From Leishmania martiniquensis (taxonomy: Eukaryota; Euglenozoa; Kinetoplastea; Trypanosomatida; Trypanosomatidae): a stretch of DNA of 64,000 bases. Numbering within the stretch: position 1 is the first letter of the stretch; every line of letters begins with the position of its first letter. The notes under the pieces are model-generated. The model did no database searches. It was not told where the DNA came from and saw only the letters and a list, made by a program, of their open reading frames with translations. Position numbers and translations under genes: made by a program. The stretch is from assembly GCF_017916325.1 (NCBI RefSeq), contig NC_090153.1:510001-574000 (forward strand), given 5' to 3'. Shown here piece by piece: positions 40,801 through 50,708 of this stretch.

Positions 40801-42326
40801 CGGCACCAAGCGAATCAAAGGGGAGTGTGTGTGAGAAAGAGGGTGGGAGAAAATGATGGGATCTCCCGCGGCCGCCCGTGCGAATGCACGTGTACAGCGC
40901 CTTCGCGGGGCATCGCACCCCCCTTTTTTTAGCGTCTTCTTGTGACCTTATCAAAAGACTTCATATGCACATGTTTACCCACCTACACCCACATATATAT
41001 ATATATACGCGCGTACACACACACATATACACTTGACAAGCCCATGTATAGGCGTGCCTGATGTCACGCCTGCCTTTCTGTGCAGGTCTCTTTCTCTGCG
41101 CTTTTGTGTGTGCGTCTTTTTTTTTTCTCTCTCTCTCTGTCTGTCTTCCCCTCTTACACCTGTCGAAGTGATGGGCGCCCGTGTAGCCTTCTCAGAGTGG
41201 CGCCGTCCACTTTGGTTGATCGTTTTTTTTTCGCCTTGTGGCGCATCGCTTCTAAGCGTATTGATGTCCTTCGCTCTGTAAGCGTGTGTGTGTGTGCGTG
41301 TGCTTCGTTTCTCCCCCTTTTCTTTGGTATCTGTTCGATGCTATTAAGAGTCGCCCTTGCTGAGGAGGCTCGTGGTAAGAGGGAGGAGGAGGTAGTGAGA
41401 GGGGGAGAAAGCGGGGGGAGGGCGCCTTGTCGGAGAAAGCATGCTTATTTGCACCAGTTTATATGAGCGTGCATGCCCCCGACTGCCTCTTACTGCGGGC
41501 TCGATTTCAGTTTCAATACATCTTCATCTACCTTTATCGGCGACACCCCCCCTCTCTCTCCCTTTTTTTTCGCTCCCCTCTGCTGTACCGCTGAGCGCCC
41601 ACGTTCCCCGTTCCTTTGTTCTGCTGTCGTGTGGCTGCCGCGACGAAGAATGCAGAGACGGACACACACACACAAAAACGGCACTGGAGGCGCCGAGCGA
41701 CAACCATCTGGACATCCCTGTATATCTGTTCTGCATATGCGTGTGGCGCTCTACATGCCTCTCTTTCTCCCCCCTTTTTAGTACTGCTGCAGCTGTTTCT
41801 ATTTTCATGGCTTCGATGTGGAGGGGCAGCAGTTTGGAGCAGGAGGCCAAGGGAACACACTAGCACACGTCTCGGACGCACAATCTGGCGCCTTCACGTC
41901 TTTTGCCCGGTGGTCGACATGAGAGCCGTGAGGGCGTCCGCAAAGGAGAACAACGGAGACGAGGAAACAAAAAAATAACATGTAAAAAAGGTACAAACAC
42001 ACGCAAAAAAAAAAAAGAAAGCTGCCGCCCCAATTTCCCCCCTTTCCCTCCGATTTCAAAATGTATTTGGTGCTCACTGGTGCGCACTGTATGCTGAGCG
42101 CGGGCGATTAGTATTGCTCTTAATGCGCTCAGTATGCACTTGGGCGTGCGTGCGCACAGCTAATGCACACGTACATATATATATATATATGTATGTGTGT
42201 ATGTATGCACATGTATATGTATATCTATGTGGATGACTTTTACGGCTGTTGATGAGATTTTGAAGAAGGTTTTTTTTTCTGCTCTGCCTCTTGCGTTGAA
42301 TCCTCCCTCCTTGAGGTGAAAGAGGT
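40801..42326 (+). other. Region downstream of CCCH gene A
   Basis: 1.5 kb, probably 3' UTR. It contains TA repeats at 40992-41006 and 42173-42190, TG-rich runs (41285-41300), T-rich tracts (41118-41130 and 41226-41233) and an A-rich patch (41965-42020). No coding frame was recognised. Confidence 0.5.
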
Positions 42327-42614
42327 GTGCCACTCTCGAGGGGAGGGGAGGGGTGGTGGCGGCCCCGTTGACTCTCTGTGTGGGGGACCGGAGCCGCTCC
42401 CTCACCCCCGCCAATGCCCCGAGCCGCTTCTGCTGGTGGTGACCGGGTCAGCTGCGCGCTGATGCGTGGGAGGGTGGAGGCCGGAGTGATTGATGGCCAC
42501 TAATGTGGGCGGCGTCGCGTGGGGGTGCCTGCAGCATCCGCATGCTGGGCGCAGCGCCAGCGTGGCTGGGCCGCCTTTCACCCGGCCCTTACTCTCTGCC
42601 GACTGGTGTGTGTG
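42327..42614 (+). mobile_element. SIDER2-type retroposon, copy 3 (3'-truncated)
   Basis: About 288 bp matching 19211-19498 at an exact offset of 23116 with only about three substitutions seen. The 5' edge begins at the GTGCC that forms the right arm of the hairpin in copies 1 and 2, so the left arm is absent. Similarity stops inside a TG run (GACTGGTGTGTGTG), with perhaps a further 11 weakly matching bases. The 3' half and A tail are missing. Retroposons normally lose their 5' end, so this is more likely a later deletion or recombination. Confidence 0.75.
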
Positions 42615-45600
42615 CATGTGCGCCATGGCGACCGTTTGTAGCGTATTGTCGTTGCTGCGCTGCCTTGTCGAACGAGAGCGGATCAAAACGGGAGATCGAG
42701 AGGAAATGAGCTGCCCGGACGTACGCAGACGCCAACGCGGGCGCAAAAATGTGTGAATGATTTCCACCTCCTCCCTCTGCTTCTCTTCTGTTGCCTTTGG
42801 GCGGCATTGCTCTGGATGCTCGAACGCATGCAGCGTGATGCCATACGGTCCTAATATGCGCTCTGAGCGGCGCCTGTTCGCTCCATGGGTGGACTTTCCG
42901 CCCCAAACTGCCTTGCCGGGGGTGACCATAACGAAACGGAGTCAGCTTCACTTTTCTCTTTTGTGTCATCTGTGAGGATGAGCAAGTCTATCTGATCCTC
43001 ATTCGACTCTCTCAAGGCCACGCGGGCGTGCCCCCCTCTCTTCTTCTCCAGCTGTGCTGTCTCGTGCGTGTGTGCAGCATTGATGTCGGGTAGAAAAGAA
43101 GGTCTGCAACGCGGGCGAAGGTGGGATGCCAGAGAAAGAAAAAAGTGCTTTTTTTGCTCGAACGGGAAGTGTGTGTGTGTGTGTGCGTGCTGCAGCTCTC
43201 TGTACCGTTGGTGGGAATGCGAACAAGCAGCAGGTGCCGTATCCGCACGTCTCACGCCACATCGACAGCGGCCTCCCCCACCCCTTGCTCTCCTCATCCT
43301 CCGCATACCCCTCCCCCTTCCACGCCCTTATTGGGTGTGCTTCGTATGGGAGACGGTCAGTCAGTAATATAGCGCCAACTTCTCTTCCCCTCTTTCAGTG
43401 TGCCCCCTTTTTTAGCGTATACGCTCAGTTTTTTTGTCTTGTGCGCCTCCCCCCTCTCCTCTCTCCCTCTCCGCCTTTTCTTCTACATCCTTTGCTCAGC
43501 ATCTCCTCTCGCGATAGCTGCGCAGTTGGCGAGGCCAGAGCGGTCGCGCACAGCCGTGCACACGCAGGCATGCCAATCGAATGCATCGGTACGTGCATTG
43601 ACCGTGCTCTTGTGGGGAGCACTTACGTACGCCTCGTGGGTCTGCGCATGTATGCACGCTGGCTTGTGTGCTCGCATACGTATTCTTCCCTTCGCTTCCC
43701 CCTCCCCCTCCACCATCTCTTGAGGCCTCGTCTCGTAGCCGCTTCTCTTCGCCGTACCCCTCTCTCCCTCCCTCTCTCTCTATTGGTGCACAGAGAAGAG
43801 GCGCTGCATCTCAGATGAAGAAAAGAGACACACACACACACACAGAAAACAAACAGTACGCGCTTGGAAACGAAATGGAAGCACCTGTGAGAGCGACAAT
43901 GGCGCGCTGCGAAGACAGCAGCGCGCTGCCTCTAAGCAACTTGCCTGGGTTGGCCTCGCAGTGGAGCGCCGACCAATCGGGCGTAACCGGAAGCAGTGGC
44001 AGGGCGCGGTGCTGCTGGCTGCCGAAGAGGTTTGTGGCTCAGACCTTTGCTCCTATAAGTGCTTGCTCTTCAGCTGGCATCGTTTCTCCTCCCTCGCGTT
44101 CTTTGTGCAGCCTTTTCCTCCGGTGATGTCGAAGGCTGAGCACCGTCAGTGGTGCATGGCCCTCTTTGGCTATTGCTGAAGGAAGCGGTCTTCGCGTTGT
44201 GCGTCCTACTTATGTCTGCCGCACATGAGGATACATGAGATTGTGTGTGTGCGTGTGTCTGCTGGTCTCCGCTCACTCTCTTCGTCTTGCCTCCTCATCT
44301 GGTCTTCTCCCCGCCGCCCATGCGCGGCGTTTCCGCAACAGAGCTCAGTTAGCACTGCGTGCCATTGTCGTCGCTGCTTCCATCTCTCCATCGCTGTCTT
44401 CCCCGGCCCCGTCGCTGTCGTGTGGCACCGCTCCCCCCTCATCGGCAGCCGTCTTCATTTTCTTCGCTCTGTTCCTGCTGGGCCGTGTGCGTGCGCTCGA
44501 CGTTACGCTTCACCGCTGCCGTCGCTGTCTCTGTTGCTTACCCGCTACCCCGCTCCGTGAGGCACAGGCACACACAGGCGCTAGATATCCTACCCAGGCA
44601 CCGCCTTTCCACCTCGGCGCATCCGAGAAGACCGGACGAAACTGAGGAGAACGCATCAATCCACGCACGCACATCCTCGTCCGCAAAGGCTACACATAAG
44701 CGAATCGGCAGGTGACCGCAGCAGGAAAAAAAGAGAGGATAGTACGAAGAAGCGTTGATCCGATTCGCTCCCCTCCGCCACGCTGCTCATTTCGGCTGCA
44801 ATCGTTGCCACTTTCTTCGCTCTCTTCTTTCTGCCTTTCTCCCTTGTCTGTGTGTAGTCTCGCTCAACTGTTTTATCCCTCTTCCCCCCTCCTCCTCCCC
44901 TCTCCGCGTGTGTGTGTGTGCTCCAGTCTTCTTTGAGGTTCCCTTTTCCTCTTTTGTTTTTGCTTCTCACAGGTACAACTCTCACCTCCTGTCTCGACTG
45001 CACACCGAAAAAAAAGAGGAAATAAAAAGAGCGGGTGAGGCGGCACAATTCGTTCTGTCTGCCGTCCCCTCTCCCGCCTCTTTGCGAGGCTCTCCCTCTC
45101 AGTGTAAGAGGGGCTGCGGTTTCGGGTCACCTCTTCTCGGCATTCGAAGGAGTATTAGAGGAATCGCAGCCAAGAAAAAGCGAACGGGAAGGTACGCGTA
45201 ACAGCCCATCGAGAGCATCACGTAGCACCATCATCGCCATTGCTGACGTGCACAAGCGCCAGCACTTACTCACGCCCAAGTCTGTGACACACGAACGCAG
45301 CACGAGTAGTGATAGTTGTTTGTTTCAGCCTTTCTTCTTTTTCACGTGCCTTTCTCTAGCGGCGTGCTGCAGCGTTGATAGAGCGAACACACCTTCGTCC
45401 ACCACGTTTTCCTGCCAGTGTATACATAATACATGCACACAGGCGTGAGGGTCGACCGGCGGACTCCCCCCTTTCTTGACAGCAGACGGCTACCCTCCTG
45501 ACCCTTTTTTCTCCCTACCCCCTTCCACCACCACCCCTCTCTACCTGTTCAGGCAGTCGACTCCGACGTAAGTGGAGGCCCTCTCCCCCCGTCCTCTTTC

Positions 45601-48600
45601 TGGTCGCTCATACTCCGTTCCCCTTTTTTCTGCTTGCTTGCGAATTCGAGGGGAGGGGACACCCCAAAAGGGTGCGAGCCGAAGGTGTGCGCAAACAGTT
45701 CGCTTGCACAGGTCATCGCTGCACGAAAGAAAGGCACACGAGAAGGACGCAGCATACTAAAACAGACACGCCACACCTCTCTGCCTCACCTGTCTCGGTA
45801 AAAAAAAGTATATATATATATATAAGGAAAACGAGAAAAGTGTGTTCAACAAAGTCGTGGTTATCTTCCACTCGCCCTGCCATCCCCACTTTTGTGTTCT
45901 CCGTCCACTCTTAATTTGCTTAGTTCGCACCTCAGCCCCGCTTTTTGTGTGTCTTTAGCCACCCACCGATCTGTCCGCCCGCTGCCGTTGAGACTTCTCG
46001 CCGTCCGTCCGCAACTGCCTCCCTCTATCTCCTCCCCCTTCTCTCTCTCTTTGTCGGTGCCGGAGTCTGTGCCCTAGCCCCAACAAGGTTTGCGCACCCC
46101 TCCCTCTCCCCCATTTTTTTTCGTTCACCAGCTCCTTCCTTTCTTATCATCTCCTTCCCATCTTTTCGCTCCCCATTTTTTCCGTCTCCGTCCATCTCTC
46201 TCTGTGTGCGCGTGTGCTTCCCCCCTCCCCTTTCACTTCCGCTCTGGGCTCCTTTCATTTGTCACTGTGAACAGCTGCATCGGCTCATCCTTCCTGGCCT
46301 CCTCCTCGCGAGGTGAGGTTCGCCTGCGCAAACGTCCCTTCTGCCCCTCTCTCCCCCACCTTCCTCTCGTCTTCAGGTCGGTGATAACTTGTCTTCTCTT
46401 TCTTTTCTTTGCCTCTCTGGTCTTCCCCTCTCCCTCCCTCCGTCTTGGTGTTCGCCTCCACCCACTCTCCCCCTCCTCCTCCTCTCCCTCCCTTCTTTTC
46501 TCTTCACCCCAACACGCAGGCTAACAGGAGAGGGAAAAGGTTCGTGGAGCGAAACAGAAAGAGCTGTCCCTCGCTCATCATCCACCTCCCTCTACACACA
46601 CACAACAACAACAACAACAACAGCAGTAGCAGCAGAAACGGAGAGGTAAAAGGGGGAAGGGCAGAAGGAGAGGCGCTGAAAGACGTCGAAGGGAGCTAAA
46701 CAATAGAGAGAACAGAACGGAAAGACACAACCGCAGCCCAACGAGACAGCAAAAAATTTATTTCCTCGCGCCAGGGTAGCAGCAGCAGCAAGGCAGCATC
46801 AACCACGAGAGAGAGAACAAGATAAGGCTGCTCTTTGGTTACCTCTCTTTTGCCCCTTTCCTTCCCTCACTCCCCTCCTCCCTGGTAAGCAGCGCGCTCA
46901 TCTGCGAATTAGCCTAATCCACCAACTCTCTTCTGCATTTTCGTTCCGTGTTTTATGTTGTTGTTCGAGAGTGTACATTTTCTTTGATCGCCGTCTCTCG
47001 TCCGTCTTTCTGTCTATGCCTGTATGCGCTCCACTCGTTCTTCCTGAACTGTTCTCTCATTTTTTTGTTCCCCCCCGCTCGCTGCTGTTTCGCCTCTTCC
47101 TCTTCACCCCTCCCGAGGGAAAAAACAATAGGAAGCTCAGCCACTTTTCCCGTTCGACGTTGGCATCCATTGCGGAGACACTATTGAAAAAAAAGAGCTT
47201 TTCTTTGTTTTGCTTCTGCTTCTACCGCTTCTGCTGCCACCTGCACCTTTTCGCTTTCCCCCCATCTCCTCTTCCCTCCCTCACCTCCCTCCACCTCTTT
47301 GGACCCGCTCTTGATCGTTACTCACACATCCGTGTGCATACACACACATATATATGTATATATATATTTACATATATCCTTAGCTGAATACACGCATATA
47401 CATATATGCATATATATATATGCTTGTTTAAATAAGATTCTTGAAGAAAAACAGAAAGAGTGAGCGACGTAACGAAAAAAAACGCTAAACACTAAGCAGC
47501 ACCCACTCTTCCCTTTTCGTTGGCTTGCTCCCGGGCTACTCTACCTCCTCCATTTCATCTCCTCCTCTTTTTCACCATCGTCAGCAGCAGCACCTGCGCT
47601 GGTACTTCTTCCCTTTGCTCCATTGTGGTCTTGCCGATTGCTGATAGCGCGACTGAGTGCTGTTCGCTTTTTTTTTCACTCTCCAGCTTTCCTTTCCCTC
47701 CCTCCGTCGCCCATACATAAAACACCTCTCTCACGCTCTACCTGTACTCCATCGCCTTTGCCGATACACACGCTGGTCTCAAGTTGTGCTCTTTTTTCGT
47801 TTTTACAGTTTCGCGCTTGTCGTGCAGGCTCGCACTTGAGCGCGTCCCAACAGACTTCAGCAGACAGGAAAGCGGGCGAAAGAAGACACCACCCACCCCC
47901 TTCGCACGAAAAAGCGAGCGACAGGCGAGAGGGAGTCTGCCTTACGGCTAAGATAGGCGGGCCTCTTTGTATGCGTGTGCGCGCACCCTGATTTTTTTTT
48001 CGTGCGTCTCTCCCCCTTTTTTGTTTTCAAACACGCTCCCTCTATTCTATTTGTATTGATATATTCTTTCGATTTGCGTTATGCATTGGCGCGTGTGCGC
48101 GTCGTTTTCTATCTTTGCTTTGGTACTGTGGACGTTTGTTGTCACTTCGGTACGGAGAAGGAAAAGCTGCTTTCATTTGCTTCGCGCCTCAACCCTTTTT
48201 TTTTCTTGGTGTGCTGCGACTTCTCGGCTTCTCATTGTTTTTTTTCTGTCTTTCGTAGTCTCTGAGGGACCACTTCTACTTCTTCGCGCAGCCATTCCTC
48301 TGACTTATTCCCCCCTCCCTCCCTCAGCTCCCTCATTCGCCGTCGTCGTGTTCATACGAGTTGGCGCCGAGCCAGTGTTCAGACACAACGGAGAAACGAG
48401 GGGATCAGCGCGACCTCTCTGTTCGCAAGCGACGTCAGCAGCAGCAGCAGCAAAAAAAAACCGTAGACGACCAAAAGAAATCAAACAGAGCCGGAAAGGG
48501 AACCCAAAGAGGGCCCGCAAACGTGTCCTCTCTCTCTTCCCCTTTTTTGTTGTTCTCGCTACCTTTCCCGTTTTGGTTGCATTTCGGATCGGTCGCTTCT

Positions 48601-48762
48601 TTCCGCCTGCCTCTCTCTCTTTGTGCCTGTGTGTGTGTGCCTGTGCGTTTCCTGTCGCTGCGCTTCCCTTCTGTTTGGCCTCCTTTGCTCTTTTCCCATT
48701 CGGCCCCTCTTTAAGCTCCCCCTCTCTCTCCCCTTCTCCTCTCCCCCTCTCTCGCCCCTTTC
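42615..48762 (+). other. 6.1 kb region without genes between SIDER2 copy 3 and second CCCH gene
   Basis: No frame with protein-like composition was recognised. Features are C/T tracts (43260-43320, 43385-43500, 43690-43790, 44760-44910, 45950-46330, 46380-46515 and 48600-48762), CA/TG repeats (43170-43184 and 43829-43845), a TA repeat (45811-45825) and the AT-rich cluster at 47336-47426. It probably holds the 3' UTR of CCCH gene A and the intergenic region. Confidence 0.5.
47336..47426. repeat. AT-rich alternating purine-pyrimidine cluster
   Basis: About 90 bp made almost wholly of TATA, CATA and GTATA runs in an otherwise GC-rich window, the densest AT tract here apart from 63016-63095. Confidence 0.75.
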
Positions 48763-48764
48763 AG
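48675..48764 (+). promoter_or_regulatory. Polypyrimidine tract and likely spliced-leader acceptor for CCCH gene B
   Basis: A nearly continuous C/T tract of more than 80 nt ends in CCCCTTTCAG with AG at 48763-48764, the clearest trans-splice acceptor in the window. It would give a 66-nt 5' UTR before the ATG at 48831 and rules out the in-frame ATG at 48081. Confidence 0.6.
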
Positions 48765-48830
48765 TTTGTCGAGCGGGCAGCGACATTCTCCTCGACGTCT
48801 TCGCGCACCACCGCGCTCACCTACGCAAAC

Positions 48831-50708
48831 ATGTTCTCCCCAGTCTATGAAGACGTGTCCGGCCTCTTTGGCCGCTCCATGCCCATCTCAAGCTTTGGTC
48901 CATCGACTGAGCTGCAGTTCCCCCAGACATACGTGGCGACCACCACCAACGCGCCGCAGACACCGACTCAGCAGCAACAGCAACAGCTCGCCGGTCAAAC
49001 TACGGTCTACTCGTTGGTGGATGCGTCCGGCATGCAGGTGCACCACCGGGCTACGCCGCCGCAGCAAATACCGATGAGTGGCGCTCCATTTGGCGCATTC
49101 GATGGCGCTTCCATTCTTCCATACGAAGTCTTTCTGCAGCAGCATCATCAGCATCAGCAGCAGCAGCAGCTCGCTGGTGCTGGCAAGCCCACCGCTGTCC
49201 ACACACAGGATGGCGTAAAGTACTACCTTTCTTCTTCGGCGGGGGCGCCGATGTTGACTTCCGCTGGTCCTACATCGGCGGCACAGGCCAACCTGATGCA
49301 ATTGCAGCAGCACGGGGCCACACTCTACACTCTCGAGTCGAATGGCACCACAGCGACACTAACCTCCACCCCGCCAGCCGGCGGCTTCTTCCCAGGCTCT
49401 GCCGCAGCAGCCGGTGCCCCGCCGGCTGCAGAGTACCCGTTCTACGCAACAGCAACCGGGCTCTTGAGTAGCGGCCCCCTTGGTATGGCGCCAGCGACTA
49501 TCGGCGGCGCCTCGATCACCCCTTACGCAATGGCAGGCCATATCCCCAGCGCCTCCTCGCGTGCCCGCGGCGCCGTCAATAGCTCCCCGGCTGCGATCTC
49601 ATGCAACCAGCACCACCCCAACGGCGGCAACAACAGCAGCGTTTCGGCCCGCCGAGAGAACCAAGCCACGATTCATGAGATTCTCACCACCAAGACTACG
49701 CTGGAGGTGTTTGATCCTGACTTCAAGCTCATCTACAACGTGCCGACGAATTGCGTGGTGCATCTGCCACCTGCACGGCTGAATATTACTCGCCTTGTGC
49801 TGTGCCGAAACTACCGCCCACATGAGCCGCAAAGCTGCGCGATGGGGAGCAGCTGCAAGTTTGTGCACGCGGACTGCAACTACGCGAAGCTGGAGGCGCA
49901 CCCCATTCACGTCAACTACATCTGGCGCCACGAGACGCTCTGCACGTACCCGCGCATGCCGGCCGGCGAGAAGTTGGAGGTGATGCAGCAGGACGGCCGC
50001 AGTATTGAAATGGCCTCCGAGAAAATTCTCTTGACGGCCGGGGCGGCAGCGCATACAAACGGGGCAAAGGCGACGCTGACGTGCTGCGACAGTTACGAAA
50101 ACAGTGGCATGTGCAACTGCGGCGAGCGCTGCAACTTCATCCACGCCGTGCACGTGGACCCGAACGTGCAGGGTGACTTTAAGCGTGCGCCTCGCAAGCG
50201 TGATGCGCAGAATAACAACAATACCAACAGCACTTCGAGCAGCGCGATCCAGTGCGCCAATAACAACGGCAACAGCAGCGCGAGCAACGGCGGGGCCAGC
50301 GGGCGGGCGCAACGGAGCGGCAGCTCCCCCTCTGCTGAGCAGCTGCCGCAGCGTCGCCAAACGAATTCCCCCGACACGGTGAACAGCAGCACCAGCAACG
50401 TGACCAACGCGACTGTACTGAACGGAGCGGCACCTAACGCGACGACGCCCACGCGTACCGAGGGAATTCTGAACGCGACCGCGTCTGCAAAGCTGCAGGA
50501 GGCCGTAGCGCAGCAGCTACGCGCAGAGGGGAATGCGAGCTCGCACCCAGTCACTCCGTCTTTCTCTATACTGCTCACACCGTTTGCCATTCAGACGTTG
50601 ACAAGCTCTCAGGCAATCGGGACGCTCTTGTACTTGCCACGAGGGGCTTCCGAGGCCACAGTGCTCGGGCCCGTCGGTGCTGGCGAGGTGCCGCAGTCCT
50701 CTCCATGA
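48831..50708 (+). CDS. CCCH zinc-finger RNA-binding protein (tandem paralogue B)
   Basis: 625 residues from the ATG at 48831, just after a strong acceptor. The N-terminal 270 residues are Gln/Ala/Pro-rich with two polyglutamine-like runs (about 44-51 and 103-116). The central module parallels the gene at 38455: a pre-finger segment (FDPDFKLIYNVPTN, HLPPARLNITRLVL), finger 1 Cys325-x10-Cys336-x5-Cys342-x3-His346, spacer PIHVNYIWRHETLCTYPRMP, finger 2 Cys419-x8-Cys428-x5-Cys434-x3-His438, then HAVHVDPNVQGDFKRAP. The C-terminal part is rich in Asn, Ser, Thr and Ala. The likely role is sequence-specific mRNA binding and post-transcriptional control in the cytoplasm, with low-complexity flanks that may favour granule association. 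It is one of the ZC3H31/ZC3H32-type pair by position. Target RNAs and direction of regulation cannot be inferred. Confidence 0.82.
   Translation: MFSPVYEDVSGLFGRSMPISSFGPSTELQFPQTYVATTTNAPQTPTQQQQQQLAGQTTVYSLVDASGMQVHHRATPPQQIPMSGAPFGAFDGASILPYEVFLQQHHQHQQQQQLAGAGKPTAVHTQDGVKYYLSSSAGAPMLTSAGPTSAAQANLMQLQQHGATLYTLESNGTTATLTSTPPAGGFFPGSAAAAGAPPAAEYPFYATATGLLSSGPLGMAPATIGGASITPYAMAGHIPSASSRARGAVNSSPAAISCNQHHPNGGNNSSVSARRENQATIHEILTTKTTLEVFDPDFKLIYNVPTNCVVHLPPARLNITRLVLCRNYRPHEPQSCAMGSSCKFVHADCNYAKLEAHPIHVNYIWRHETLCTYPRMPAGEKLEVMQQDGRSIEMASEKILLTAGAAAHTNGAKATLTCCDSYENSGMCNCGERCNFIHAVHVDPNVQGDFKRAPRKRDAQNNNNTNSTSSSAIQCANNNGNSSASNGGASGRAQRSGSSPSAEQLPQRRQTNSPDTVNSSTSNVTNATVLNGAAPNATTPTRTEGILNATASAKLQEAVAQQLRAEGNASSHPVTPSFSILLTPFAIQTLTSSQAIGTLLYLPRGASEATVLGPVGAGEVPQSSP

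Noticed and set aside
48081..48830. Upstream in-frame extension of CCCH gene B starting with ATG at 48081
   Set aside because: The added 250 residues come from C/T-rich DNA, and a strong acceptor at 48763-48764 would remove this start from the mature mRNA.
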